A DNA stretch of 64,000 bases, taken from contig NZ_VTHK01000004.1 of NCBI RefSeq assembly GCF_009765355.1, forward strand, positions 248,001 through 312,000, in the 5' to 3' direction. The notes below the pieces were generated by a model. It did not search any database. It saw nothing but the letters and a program-made list of their open reading frames with translations, and was not told the DNA's origin. A program made the position numbers and the translations under genes. Source of the stretch: Amycolatopsis anabasis (GTDB taxonomy: Bacteria; Actinomycetota; Actinomycetes; Mycobacteriales; Pseudonocardiaceae). Shown here in pieces: positions 54,114-63,279 of the stretch (within the stretch, counting starts at the first letter, position 1; each line of letters opens with the position of its first letter).

Positions 54114-55736
54114 TCAGGGTGCGTAGGCGGCGAGGTTGAACAGGTCGAAGAGGCGTTGCTGGGTTTCGTCGCGGTCGGTGAGCAGGCGGTGCGTCCGGGG
54201 GCGGCCGCCGGTCGACGGGTAGCGCAGCAGGGTTTCGCCGATTCCGGCGAGCTGGTCCATCAGTTCGCGCACCGAGAGGTTCAGCCCGGCGCGGTCGGCT
54301 TCGCGGCGCATCAGGTGGGTGACCGCGGCGGCGAGCACGCACACCAGCGCGTGCACGGTGATGCGGTCTTCGGTCCAGCACCAGCGGGGTGCCGGGCCCG
54401 CCACGAACGGATCGTTCAGGCGGCGGAACGTCGAATCGAGGTGGTACCGGGCGCGGTAGGCGGTGATCACGTCCGGCAGCGGCCAGTCCTCGTGGTCGGT
54501 GACCAGCAGTTGCTTGCCGAAGAACTCCTCGTCCAGCCGGGCGCGGGCGGCCTCGTCGATGCGCCACGCGAGCCGGATCGAGCCCGGTTTCGTGCCGGTG
54601 ACCTCGGTCGGCAGCACCCGGTCGACGCGCCGGGCGCGGGTGATCCGGGCGATGTCGCTGAGCACCTGCTCCCGCCCGTGCCGGTAGGCGCCGCTGTCCA
54701 GGGCGGCGGCCAGCCCCTCCAGTTCGCGCGTCGCGTTGCTCAGCGCCTGCGCGAACCCGCGGGCCTGGGCGGCGTGCAGGGTGGGCGAATGGGTCAGCAC
54801 CAGCCGCCGCCGCGCCCCGGCCACCGTGGCCCGGGTGTCCAGCGCGGTGACGCCGGGGAACCGTTCCGGATCGACCGGCCGCCGCGCCGACGCGGGCCGC
54901 GCGAGCAGTTCGGGATGGTCGCCCAGCGGCAGCGAACCCACGAAATGCCGCCCGGACGACAGGTCCAGCTGCGAGTACTGCCCGGTGTCGAAGACCAGCG
55001 TGACCTCGCCCGCGCCGGTCATCGCGCAGTGCCGCCCGGCCAGCTCTTCGGCGAGCGCGCCGAACGAGGCGATCCCCGGCCGGTTGCGCCGGTATCCACT
55101 GGCCACCAGCGGCACCGCGCCGTCCATGGTGACCACCAGACCCAGCCCGTGCAGGGCCGCCTCGTGCCCCGCCCGGTTCGGGTCCGCGCCGGTGAAGGTC
55201 GCGAAGTTCGGCACGTCCAGCGCGAGCGCGGGGCCGGGCAACCGCTCGCCCACCGCCGCGCAGACCGCGGCCTCGATCCGGTCCAGGTGCTCGCGGGTGA
55301 GGCGTTGCAACGCGCGCCAGCACCGGTCTTCGGTCACCGCCGCGCGGGCCAGCCGGGGCCGGACGAACCGGTCGGCCGCGGTGCCCGGCCACCACCGCCG
55401 CAGGCTGGTGTTCGGCGCGGTCGCCCGGTGCAGGACGGCCAGCGCGAGGTACGTGCCCACCGAAACCTTCGCCCGCTGCGGACCCACCGCCGCGTCCACC
55501 AGGCGCACCAGGCCCAGTTTGTCCACTGTGGACCAGACCGCGGCGACGTCGCCGAAGGCGAGGCGGCGCGAGTCCCGGGGCGGGGCCGCCGCGCCGCCGT
55601 CGAATGCCCGTTCGATGTCCTCGGCGGTGCCGAGGTAGCGCTGGGAGACGATCCGCGGTTCGCCGTCCACCCGCGCCGACTTCGCGAGGTAGTAGTAGGT
55701 CTGTCCGTTCCGCCGCTTCCCGATCACCGAGGCCAC
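54114..55736 (-). CDS. IS1634-like transposase protein, possibly domesticated
   Basis: A 540-residue protein resembling DDE transposases of the IS1634/IS4 group: N-terminal [23 protein letters not shown], first Asp region [13 protein letters not shown] (Asp174), second [10 protein letters not shown] (Asp250) and final [16 protein letters not shown]. In IS1634 the last motif has Glu (R-x-I-E-R-A-F-R); here it is Asp434, so the DDE triad reads D-D-D. There are no recognisable terminal inverted repeats or target duplications at its ends, and it starts directly beside the fbiC promoter. Codon use looks like the neighbours. It may be an old, immobile copy or a domesticated gene. Confidence 0.72.
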   Translation of the reverse strand: MASVIGKRRNGQTYYYLAKSARVDGEPRIVSQRYLGTAEDIERAFDGGAAAPPRDSRRLAFGDVAAVWSTVDKLGLVRLVDAAVGPQRAKVSVGTYLALAVLHRATAPNTSLRRWWPGTAADRFVRPRLARAAVTEDRCWRALQRLTREHLDRIEAAVCAAVGERLPGPALALDVPNFATFTGADPNRAGHEAALHGLGLVVTMDGAVPLVASGYRRNRPGIASFGALAEELAGRHCAMTGAGEVTLVFDTGQYSQLDLSSGRHFVGSLPLGDHPELLARPASARRPVDPERFPGVTALDTRATVAGARRRLVLTHSPTLHAAQARGFAQALSNATRELEGLAAALDSGAYRHGREQVLSDIARITRARRVDRVLPTEVTGTKPGSIRLAWRIDEAARARLDEEFFGKQLLVTDHEDWPLPDVITAYRARYHLDSTFRRLNDPFVAGPAPRWCWTEDRITVHALVCVLAAAVTHLMRREADRAGLNLSVRELMDQLAGIGETLLRYPSTGGRPRTHRLLTDRDETQQRLFDLFNLAAYAP

Positions 55737-55883
55737 ACTTTAGGTAATACACACCCCACCCGCCCCCGGGCAACCGGGGCGGCCATCCTGAGCTGGGGAA
55801 ACGACCCGGATCACAGCATGCGACCGGGGTGCACCCGTTTCAGCGCTGGCAGCGGCTCGGCGCGCGGTTCTAGCGTCGGGACC

Positions 55884-58472
55884 ATGGCCCTTGATCACGC
55901 CGAGACCGCGCCCACCGCCTCCGCGATGCGCCGCGCGCTGGCCCGCGCGCGCGACGGCAAGACGCTCGACCTGGACGAGGCCGCCGTGCTGCTCCAGGCC
56001 CGCGGCGCCGACCTGGAGACCCTCTCCGGCCACGCCGCGCGGGTGCGCGACGCCGGACTCGCCGCCCTCGGGCGGCCGGGGGTCGTCACCTACAGCAAAT
56101 CCGTGTTCATCCCGCTGACTCGCCTGTGCCGCGACCGCTGCGGCTACTGCACCTTCGTCACCGTGCCCGGCCGGGTGGACTCGCCGTATATGTCCCCCGA
56201 CGAGGTGCTCGACATCGCGCGCAAGGGCGCCGAAATGGGCTGCACCGAGGCGCTGTTCACGCTCGGCGACCGCCCGGAGGACCGCTGGCAGGCCGCGCGC
56301 GAATGGCTGGACGCGCACGGCTACGACGACACGCACTCCTACGTGCGGGCGATGGCGATCCGCGTGCTCGAAGAGACCGGGCTGCTGCCGCACCTCAACC
56401 CCGGGGTGATGTCCTGGCAGGACCTGCAGCGGCTCAAGCCGGTCGCCGCGTCGATGGGCATGATGCTGGAGACCACCGCGCGCCGCCTGTTCACCGAGAA
56501 GGGCGGGCCGCACTACGGCTCACCGGACAAGGACCCCGACGTGCGTCTGCGGGTGCTGGAGGACGCCGGGCGCAGCTCGGTGCCGTTCACCACCGGCATC
56601 CTGATCGGCATCGGGGAGAACTACACCGAACGCGCCGATTCGATCTTCGCGATCCGCAAGGTGGCCCGCACCTACGGCGGCATCCAGGAAGTGATCGTGC
56701 AGAACTTCCGCGCGAAGCCGGACACCAAGATGCGCGCGACCCCGGACGCCACCCTGGAGGAGCTGGCCGCGACCATCGCGGTGGCCCGCCTGGTGCTCGG
56801 GCCGAAGATGCGCCTCCAGGCGCCGCCGAACCTGATCGGCCAGCAGTACGAGACCATGCTGCGCGCCGGGATCGACGACTGGGGCGGGGTTTCCCCGATC
56901 ACCCCGGACCACGTGAACCCGGAGCGCGCCTGGCCGCAGATCGACGAGCTGACCCGGCGCACCGAGGCGCTCGGCTTCACCATGCGCGAGCGGCTGCCGA
57001 TCTACCCCGAGTACGTCCGGGCGGGCGAGCCGTGGCTGGATCCCCGGCTGCGCGCGCACGTCGACGCGCTGGCCGAGCCGGAGACCGGTCTGGTCAAGGA
57101 AAACGTCGTGGTGAAAGGGATTCCGTGGCAGGAGCCGGACGGCGGCTGGCAGGAATCCGGGCGAACCGATCTGCACGTCGAGGTGGACACCACCGGGCGC
57201 ACCGAGGATCGGCGCAGCGACTTCGATTCGGTGTACGGCGACTGGTCGGAGATCGCCGGGAACATCAAGAGCGGCCCGGCCCGGTTCGACGCCGACATCC
57301 GGGATGCCTTGCGCAAGGCGGAAAAAGACCCCGCCGGACTGTCCGACGACGAGGCGCTGGCGCTGCTGCACGCGGACGGCCCGGAACTCGACGCGCTGGC
57401 CCGGATCGCCGACGACCTGCGGCGCGCGGTGTCCGGCGACGACGTGACGTTCGTGGTCACGCGCAACATCAACTTCACCAACGTCTGCTACACCGGCTGC
57501 CGGTTCTGCGCGTTCGCCCAGCGGCGCACCGACGCCGACGCGTACACGCTCTCGCTGTCCCAGGTCGGCGACCGGGTGGACGAGGCGTGGGCGGCCGGGG
57601 CCACCGAGATCTGCATGCAGGGCGGCATCCACCCGGACCTGCCCGGCACCGCGTACTTCGATCTGGCGCGGGAGGTCAAGAAGCGGCAGCCGGAGATCCA
57701 CCTGCACTCGTACAGCCCGATGGAGGTCGTGAACGGCGCCTCCCGCACCAACCTGTCCATCGAGGACTGGCTGGCGCGGGCACATGAGTCCGGAGTGGAC
57801 AGTCTGCCGGGCACGGCCGCGGAGATCCTGGACGACGACGTGCGGTGGGTGCTCACCAAGGGCAAACTGCCCACCGCCACCTGGATCGAGGTGATCACCG
57901 CCGCGCACCGGCTGGGCATCCCGACGACGTCGACGATGATGTACGGCCACGTGGACACCCCGGCGCACTGGGTCGGCCACCTCAAGCTGATCGCCGATCT
58001 CCAGCGGCGCGCGCTGGAAACCACCGGGAGGCGCGGGTTCACCGAGTTCGTGCTGCTGCCGTTCATCCACCAGAGCTCGCCGATCTACCTGGCCGGGCTG
58101 GCCCGGCCGGGCCCGACGCTGCGGGAGAACCGGGCGGTGCACGCGCTGGCGCGGCTGCTGCTGCACGGGATGATCGACAACATCCAGTGCTCGTGGGTGA
58201 AGCTCGGCGAAGAGGGCTGCCGCGCGGTGCTCCAGGGCGGGGTGAACGACCTCGGCGGGACGCTCATGGAGGAGACGATCAGCCGGATGGCCGGCGCCTC
58301 GCACGGCTCCTACAAGACGATCAGCGATCTGGCGTCCCTGGTGGAACCGCTGGGCCGCCCGTTGCGCCAGCGCACCACCGGTTACGGCACGCCGTCGCCG
58401 GAGCGGATCGCCGCCGCGCAAGCGAGCGACGGCGTCGCCCGGGCGGTCCGCCGCCTCCCGCTGCTGACCTGA
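55884..58472 (+). CDS. fbiC: 7,8-didemethyl-8-hydroxy-5-deazariboflavin synthase FbiC
   Basis: FbiC makes the Fo chromophore of coenzyme F420 from 5-amino-6-ribitylamino-uracil and tyrosine. The 862-residue protein fuses the CofG and CofH radical-SAM halves: the first 4Fe-4S motif is CRDRCGYC (Cys82, 86, 89) and the second CYTGCRFC (Cys535, 539, 542). [11 protein letters not shown] and [20 protein letters not shown] belong to the first half, [20 protein letters not shown] to the second. The ATG at 55884 lies 147 bases from the transposase-like gene. It shows that the cell uses F420 and the 5-amino-6-ribitylamino-uracil also used for riboflavin. Confidence 0.98.
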   Translation: MALDHAETAPTASAMRRALARARDGKTLDLDEAAVLLQARGADLETLSGHAARVRDAGLAALGRPGVVTYSKSVFIPLTRLCRDRCGYCTFVTVPGRVDSPYMSPDEVLDIARKGAEMGCTEALFTLGDRPEDRWQAAREWLDAHGYDDTHSYVRAMAIRVLEETGLLPHLNPGVMSWQDLQRLKPVAASMGMMLETTARRLFTEKGGPHYGSPDKDPDVRLRVLEDAGRSSVPFTTGILIGIGENYTERADSIFAIRKVARTYGGIQEVIVQNFRAKPDTKMRATPDATLEELAATIAVARLVLGPKMRLQAPPNLIGQQYETMLRAGIDDWGGVSPITPDHVNPERAWPQIDELTRRTEALGFTMRERLPIYPEYVRAGEPWLDPRLRAHVDALAEPETGLVKENVVVKGIPWQEPDGGWQESGRTDLHVEVDTTGRTEDRRSDFDSVYGDWSEIAGNIKSGPARFDADIRDALRKAEKDPAGLSDDEALALLHADGPELDALARIADDLRRAVSGDDVTFVVTRNINFTNVCYTGCRFCAFAQRRTDADAYTLSLSQVGDRVDEAWAAGATEICMQGGIHPDLPGTAYFDLAREVKKRQPEIHLHSYSPMEVVNGASRTNLSIEDWLARAHESGVDSLPGTAAEILDDDVRWVLTKGKLPTATWIEVITAAHRLGIPTTSTMMYGHVDTPAHWVGHLKLIADLQRRALETTGRRGFTEFVLLPFIHQSSPIYLAGLARPGPTLRENRAVHALARLLLHGMIDNIQCSWVKLGEEGCRAVLQGGVNDLGGTLMEETISRMAGASHGSYKTISDLASLVEPLGRPLRQRTTGYGTPSPERIAAAQASDGVARAVRRLPLLT

Positions 58473-58551
58473 TCGCCGCGCGCGTTTGCGGTGCGCCGGG
58501 GCGGGGTAGCCGGGAGCAACGAGTAGGCGCCTCGCGGGAGCACGGGTCGTT

Positions 58552-58830
58552 ATGTTCTTCAGTCGGCATGAGCGGCAGGAGCTCGACAAGATCGAGCAGT
58601 GGTTCGAGGCGAGCGATCCGGAGCTCGCGCACGCCTTGCGGGATGGCACGCTGCCGCCCAACCACCGGCTGCGACGGTGGCTGCGCGTCGGGCTGGACCT
58701 GCTGGCGGGCATGCTGCTCGTGTCCGGCCTGCTGCTCGGCGCTTCCGGCCTGATCCTGCTCGGCGTGGGCGTCCTGAGTGCCGCGGTCTGGCTGCACGTG
58801 GCGCACCGCCCCGGCGAGGAGCCCCCGTGA
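58552..58830 (+). CDS. DUF3040 family membrane protein
   Basis: A 92-residue protein. The N-terminal SRHERQELDKIEQWFEASDPELA is the DUF3040 signature, followed by two hydrophobic helices (LDLLAGMLLVSGLLLGASGL and LGVGVLSAAVWLHVA). Proteins of this type are common in actinobacteria and of unknown function. It is followed by a lipoprotein gene overlapping by four bases. Confidence 0.85.
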   Translation: MFFSRHERQELDKIEQWFEASDPELAHALRDGTLPPNHRLRRWLRVGLDLLAGMLLVSGLLLGASGLILLGVGVLSAAVWLHVAHRPGEEPP

Positions 58831-59168
58831 CCGGCCGCCCGGTCCCGGTCGTGCTGGCCGCCGCGGCCTTCGCGCTGGCGGCCTGCGGCGATGCCGCCAC
58901 CCCGCCGAACCAGCCGGAGCAGCGCGGGACCACGAGCAGCACGCCGCCGCCCGCGCCCGAGCGGACCGTGCGCGGAGTGGTCCGGCCGGGAGTGGAGGCG
59001 GGCTGCCTGGTGCTGCCCGCGGACGGCACGGAGTACCTGCTGATCGGCCGCGCGGAGGCGCTGCCGCCCGGGCGGGACGTGGTGGTCCGGGGCCGGGTGG
59101 ACCGCGGGACGGCCACCACCTGCCAGCAGGGCACGCCCTTGGTGGTGCTGGAGGCCCGGCCCGCCTAG
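58827..59168 (+). CDS. Small lipoprotein, unknown function
   Basis: A 113-residue protein starting at GTG 58827, overlapping the DUF3040 stop (GTGA). The signal VVLAAAAFALAACGDAATP has a lipobox (L-A-A-C), so the mature protein is lipid-anchored at about Cys22. After a Thr/Ser/Pro-rich linker comes a small beta-strand domain (TVRGVVRPGVEAGCLVLPADGTEYLLIG) with two Cys that may form a disulfide. It resembles small OB-fold-like lipoproteins but no family is certain. Confidence 0.72.
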   Translation: MTGRPVPVVLAAAAFALAACGDAATPPNQPEQRGTTSSTPPPAPERTVRGVVRPGVEAGCLVLPADGTEYLLIGRAEALPPGRDVVVRGRVDRGTATTCQQGTPLVVLEARPA

Positions 59169-59270
59169 AACCGCGGATTGTCCGGCAGCCTTTCGGAAAT
59201 TGTCATGCTCGTACGGGTCCGTGACCATTCGACCCGATCGTGCGTGATTGTTTTTCCCGGGCATGTCAAT

Positions 59271-59285
59271 TTGCCGACTCGGCAA
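59271..59285. promoter_or_regulatory. Palindrome TTGCCGA-C-TCGGCAA
   Basis: Two perfect seven-base arms around a single C. It is about 310 bases upstream of the promoter at 59596, a possible regulator-binding site or transcript end for the lipoprotein gene. Confidence 0.5.
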
Positions 59286-59595
59286 CTATCCTGGCGCCAT
59301 TCGCGGGGAACGGATCACGGTAGAACGCGAATGATTTTCCCAATATCATACAATCGGCACCGCCCCGGCCGTACCCTGCCGACGGCTCTCGAGCAGCGGA
59401 TCGAGCCGAGGATGATTGAAGGTTGAACGATCATCGTCGCCGCATACGAGGAACGCGCTCACCAGCATCGGAGCTCGGCGCGAAACTTGTCACCTCCGGT
59501 CGTGTCCCTGTTCACAAAACTATCAACTCCCCCTTCGCAAACCACCCGATCGGGTGTATTGCCAAGGTGCTCGAAGGGGGACGACAACCGCCGTG

Positions 59596-59624
59596 TTGAC
59601 AGGTCCCACGGCCCGAAATTAAGT
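59596..59624 (+). promoter_or_regulatory. Consensus-like sigma-70-type promoter for the first PucR-type gene
   Basis: TTGACA (59596-59601) and TTAAGT (59619-59624) are separated by 17 bases. The TTGACA is a perfect match to the -35 consensus, unusual in this GC-rich background. Transcription should begin near 59631, about 75 bases before the start. Confidence 0.75.
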
Positions 59625-59706
59625 TACGCGAGCCACAAAATCCCGATCACCTTCGACGGCGAAGACACCGATTTTGTTGCTACCAGAGGCGAACTTGGGG
59701 ACCGAT

Positions 59707-61023
59707 GTGGGTACCACGCGCATGACCGGCATGAGACCGAACAGTTCCTACCGATTCCGTCCGGAGACGGAGGTTTCGGCCGTACGGGTGCCGGACACTC
59801 CGCGGCCGCGCACCGCGCCCGACGTCGAGGTGACCGGGTTCAGCCGGTCGCGGCGGCTGTGGTCGTCGATGCCGCGTGAGCTGGCCGAACGGTTCCGCCC
59901 GCACGCCGATCCCATGGCGCGGGCGATGGTGCACGAGATCCAGCGCGCCATCCCGGAGTACGCGCAGCCGCTGGAAGGCCCGTTCGGCGAGGTCATCACG
60001 CGCGGCGTGCAGCAGGCGATCCTGTACTGCCTGGACAACTTCGGCGATCCCGCGGCGCCGCAGGAGGCCTGGTGCCAGGTCTTCCGGAAACTCGGCAAGA
60101 TCGAGTTCAACGAGGGCCGCAGCCTCGACTGCCTGCAGACCGCCTACCGGGTCGGCGGCCGGGTCGCCTGGCGGCACGTCGCCGAATTCGGGCAGTCCCA
60201 GGGCGTCGGCCCGGACATCCTGTGCGTCTGTGCCGAGGCGATCTTCGCCTACGTCGACGAGATCTCCGCGCTGTCCATTGAGGGCTACACCGCGCAGCAG
60301 GTGCGCGCGGCGGGCACGATGGCGCGGCGCCGGCGGCGGCTGCTCGAACTGATCCTCGCCGAACCGCCCGCGTCCCCGCAGGCGATCGCCAGCCTGGCCG
60401 CCGCCGCCCGCTGGCGGTTGCCGGAGTGGGTCACCCTGATCGCCCTGGAACCACGCTCCGACCAGCACGAACTCGGCACGCCCGCGGTGGACGGGGAGGT
60501 GCTGATGGACCTCGAAGGCGCCGCCCCCTGCCTGCTGACCACCGATCCGGCTCGTGATCTCGGCCAGCTCGAAGCCGAACTGCACGGCTGGCGGGCCGCG
60601 GTCGGCCCCCGCGTGCGGCTCAGCGACGCGGGCGTCTCGCTGCGCTGGGCCCGCCGGGCCATGACGCTGGTGCAGCGCGGGGTCCTCGACGACGCCCCGG
60701 TCACCTGGTGCGCCGACCACCTCTCCACGTTGTGGCTGCTCAGCGACGAGTTCCTGGTCCGGGAGCTGAGCGCCCGCAGCCTGGCGCCGTTCGACGGGCT
60801 CACCGTGAAGCAGCGCGCCCGGCTGAGCGAGACCCTGCTCGTCTGGCTGCAGCAACGCGGCAGCGCGCCGGAACTGGCCGCGAAGCTGAACGTGCATCCG
60901 CAGACCATCCGGTACCGGATGCACCAGCTCGAGGAGCTTTTCGGGGACCGGCTCAACGACGCGGACGAGCGGCTCAACCTGGAAATCGCGTTGCGCGCCG
61001 AACGGCTCACCAGCGGGAACTGA
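59707..61023 (+). CDS. PucR-type regulator with RsbRD-like N-terminal domain, copy 1
   Basis: A 438-residue protein from the GTG at 59707 (GGGG six bases upstream); TTG 59674 or 59695 and ATG 59722 or 59731 are alternatives. The N-terminal part (about 45-180; PHADPMARAMVHEIQRAIPE and VQQAILYCLDNFGDP) resembles the RsbRD N-terminal domain, followed by a GGDEF-like/linker part and a C-terminal PucR helix-turn-helix (about 370-430; LLVWLQQRGSAPELAAKLNVHPQTIRYRMHQLEEL, in part). These proteins are transcription regulators; ligand unknown. A paralogue follows. Confidence 0.83.
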   Translation: MGTTRMTGMRPNSSYRFRPETEVSAVRVPDTPRPRTAPDVEVTGFSRSRRLWSSMPRELAERFRPHADPMARAMVHEIQRAIPEYAQPLEGPFGEVITRGVQQAILYCLDNFGDPAAPQEAWCQVFRKLGKIEFNEGRSLDCLQTAYRVGGRVAWRHVAEFGQSQGVGPDILCVCAEAIFAYVDEISALSIEGYTAQQVRAAGTMARRRRRLLELILAEPPASPQAIASLAAAARWRLPEWVTLIALEPRSDQHELGTPAVDGEVLMDLEGAAPCLLTTDPARDLGQLEAELHGWRAAVGPRVRLSDAGVSLRWARRAMTLVQRGVLDDAPVTWCADHLSTLWLLSDEFLVRELSARSLAPFDGLTVKQRARLSETLLVWLQQRGSAPELAAKLNVHPQTIRYRMHQLEELFGDRLNDADERLNLEIALRAERLTSGN

Positions 61024-61128
61024 TCGGTTGCTCACCTCCGGGTGAATAGCGGGACGGGAATTACTGGCACTTCTCACAAAGAACGAGATCACCTTTATTC
61101 ACCACCGCTGATTAACCGAAATCGGCGG

Positions 61129-61134
61129 TATATT
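61129..61134 (+). promoter_or_regulatory. Putative -10 box TATATT for the second PucR-type gene
   Basis: TATATT lies 28 bases before the GTG at 61162. The region 17-18 bases upstream has no clear -35 box, so this is only a candidate. A start near 61141 would leave a leader of about 20 bases without a ribosome site. Confidence 0.4.
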
Positions 61135-61161
61135 CGGCGCCCCGACCCCCTTTCTCCGATT

Positions 61162-62433
61162 GTGGTGATCAGTGTGACCGACCCTCGGGGCGAGCCGCCG
61201 AGGCACACCGACGCGGCATACGACTCCCTGCTGGCGGGCGCATCCGGTGGCGAAAGCGGCCGGACGATCAGGTTGTGGTCGCTGCTTCCCCGCGAACTCG
61301 CGAATGTTTTCCGGCCCACCGTGCGGGAAACCACGAATGCGATCCTCGCGGAGATCCAGCGGACGGTGCCGGAGTACGCGCGCCCGCTGCAGGGTGAATT
61401 CGGGGCCGTCATCACCACCAACGTGCAGCAGGCCATCCACCAGTTCCTGGACCGGCTCGGCGATCCGGACGCGCCCGAGGACCGGCGCCGGACGTTCCGG
61501 CTGCTGGGCCGGCACGAGATGCGCCACGGCCGCAGCATGGACGTGCTGCAGACCGCCTACCGGGTGGGCGCCCGCGTCGCGTGGCGGCGGATGTCGGAAA
61601 TCGGCTCCCGCGCGGGGCTTCCGGCGCAGACGTTGTACCTGCTGGCCGAGGCCGTGTTCGCGTATCTCGACGAGTTGTCGGCGCTGTCGGTGGAAGGGCA
61701 CGCCTCGGCGCAGGCCTACGCCGCGGGCACGCTCGAACGCCGCCGGCGGCGGCTGCTGGACCTGGTCCTCGCGGAACCGGCCGCGTCCGCACCGGCGATC
61801 GCGTCGCTGGCGTCCGCCGCGGGATGGGCGGTGCCGGAGAAGGTCGTGACGATCGCGCTCGAGGCGCCCGCGGACGCCGGTGAGCCGGTGGCGCCCCGGC
61901 TCGGCGAGGAAGCGTTGCTGGACCTCGAAGGCGAGGCGCCGTGCGTGGTGCTGCCCGCGCCGCGGGAGGAGCACCGGGCGCGCCTGGAAGCCGGGCTCGC
62001 CGGGTGGCGGGCGGCGATCGGGCCGGAGGTCCCGCTCGCGGACGCCGCGCGGTCCCTGCGCTGGGCCCGGCAGGCGTTGCTCCAGGTCAAGTCCGGCGCG
62101 CTGCCGCGGAAGGAGGTCACCTGGTGCGAGCAGCACCTGGCCGAGCTGTGGCTGCTCAGCGATCCGTTCCTGGTGCAGGAACTGGCGGACCGGATGCTCG
62201 CCCCGCTGGCCGGGCTGAGCGAGAAGCGGCGCGAACGGCTCGCCGACACGCTGCTCGCGTGGCTGGAGACGCGGGGCAACGTGCGGGAGGTGGCGGAACG
62301 GCTTTCGGTGCACCCGCAGACGGTCCGCGCGCGGGTGCAGGAACTGGAGACCCACTTCGGGCAACGCCTGGAGGACCCCGAACAGCGGTTCCAGCTGATC
62401 CTCGCGCTCCGCGCCACCCGGCTGTTGGGCTGA
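61162..62433 (+). CDS. PucR-type regulator with RsbRD-like N-terminal domain, copy 2
   Basis: A 423-residue protein from GTG 61162 (61165 and 61174 are alternatives). No ribosome-binding site is visible before any of them, and TATATT at 61129-61134 would give a short leader. It aligns over the full length with the gene at 59707 (AYRVGARVAWRRMSEIGSRA, FAYLDELSALSVEGHA, SLRWARQALLQVKSGAL, TLLAWLETRGNVREVAERLSVHPQTVRARVQELE in part), so the two are a tandem duplication. The C-terminal PucR helix-turn-helix is clear. Ligand and targets unknown. Confidence 0.82.
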   Translation: MVISVTDPRGEPPRHTDAAYDSLLAGASGGESGRTIRLWSLLPRELANVFRPTVRETTNAILAEIQRTVPEYARPLQGEFGAVITTNVQQAIHQFLDRLGDPDAPEDRRRTFRLLGRHEMRHGRSMDVLQTAYRVGARVAWRRMSEIGSRAGLPAQTLYLLAEAVFAYLDELSALSVEGHASAQAYAAGTLERRRRRLLDLVLAEPAASAPAIASLASAAGWAVPEKVVTIALEAPADAGEPVAPRLGEEALLDLEGEAPCVVLPAPREEHRARLEAGLAGWRAAIGPEVPLADAARSLRWARQALLQVKSGALPRKEVTWCEQHLAELWLLSDPFLVQELADRMLAPLAGLSEKRRERLADTLLAWLETRGNVREVAERLSVHPQTVRARVQELETHFGQRLEDPEQRFQLILALRATRLLG

Positions 62434-62563
62434 TCCGGGGCTTCGGCTCCCTTGTGCCGGTGGGGAACCGAGTGCTGGGGTCGTGACCGGTTGGGGCGAT
62501 TAGTCATCGCTGCCCCCGCGGGCTCCCGTCGCGGGGTGACAATTCGGGTGGGCCGCCTCGCTC

Positions 62564-62616
62564 GGTCGCGTCGAAAGCGCGCGCACTTTCGGGCCGCATC
62601 ACGGCGGCACTTCCCC
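62564..62616. repeat. Dispersed 53-bp palindromic repeat, copy B
   Basis: Matches copy A at 45401-45453 at 47 of 53 positions. The six differences are C-for-T or A-for-G exchanges, and one falls in an arm of the palindrome, so it is a slightly degenerate hairpin. It lies in the gap after the second PucR-type gene. Confidence 0.8.
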
Positions 62617-62723
62617 GCCACGGCAGGTTCCCGTGCACACGGGAGGGCACTGGTACCGGGGGTCGTGAGTGTTTGGGCCGGCCGGGGCGGCGGGTGGGTC
62701 GGCACCGCCGCCCCGGGGCTGGG

Positions 62724-63131
62724 TCACTGGGTGGTGCCGGTGGCGATCGGGACCTGCCGCGCCTCGGTCGTTTCCCTGATCGGCACGGCGATTTCGAGAA
62801 TCCCCGAGACGTACCGCGCTTCGACGGCGGCGGGGTCGCAGCCGGCGGGCAGGTGCACCCGCCGCGAGAACGCGCCGTAGCGGAACTCGCTGTGCGACTT
62901 GCTCTTCTTCTCCTCGATCCGCTGGGCCTCGATGGTCAGCTGGTCGCCTTCGACGGTGATCTTGATGTCACGTTCCGGGTCCAGGCCCGGCAGTTCGGCA
63001 CGCAGCACGTACTTGCCGTCCGCGGTGTAGTCCTCGATCCGCACCACGTGGCGGTCACCGAACGGGAACTCCGACTCCAGCCAGTGCAGCACGTCCGGCA
63101 GCAGCGAACTCCGCGGCATCAGGGATGTCAT
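62724..63131 (-). CDS. Hsp20/alpha-crystallin small heat-shock protein
   Basis: A 135-residue chaperone from the ATG at 63131 (GAGGAG upstream). The alpha-crystallin domain includes YVLRAELPGLDPERDIKITVEGDQLTIEAQR and AFSRRVHLPAGCDPAAVEARYVSGILEIAVPI (each given in part), with the end strand ILEIAVPI containing the I-x-I/V pattern. It holds unfolded proteins for refolding. No HAIR/CIRCE element was seen upstream. Confidence 0.93.
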   Translation of the reverse strand: MTSLMPRSSLLPDVLHWLESEFPFGDRHVVRIEDYTADGKYVLRAELPGLDPERDIKITVEGDQLTIEAQRIEEKKSKSHSEFRYGAFSRRVHLPAGCDPAAVEARYVSGILEIAVPIRETTEARQVPIATGTTQ

Positions 63132-63279
63132 CGCGCATCTCCTCTCGACGTTGTCGCCAGCGGTTCCCAGGGAACTACCAGCGGTCACCGCCGGGGCAGA
63201 GGAGTCGGGCACCTGTCACCGGGGCACAAAGACCCCGGTTGCACGTGCATGAGTCCACTATGGACAGATGAGCAACCGC

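Larger units (their letters stand above)
59169..59706. other. Long AT-richer intergenic region with promoter and palindrome
   Basis: About 538 bases with no gene I can support, noticeably less GC-rich than the rest. It holds the palindrome at 59271-59285 and the strong promoter at 59596-59624. Confidence 0.6.

Noticed and set aside
59178..59426. Short frame in the AT-richer leader of the PucR-type gene
   Set aside because: It lacks a ribosome site, its composition is ordinary, and no similarity is recognisable.
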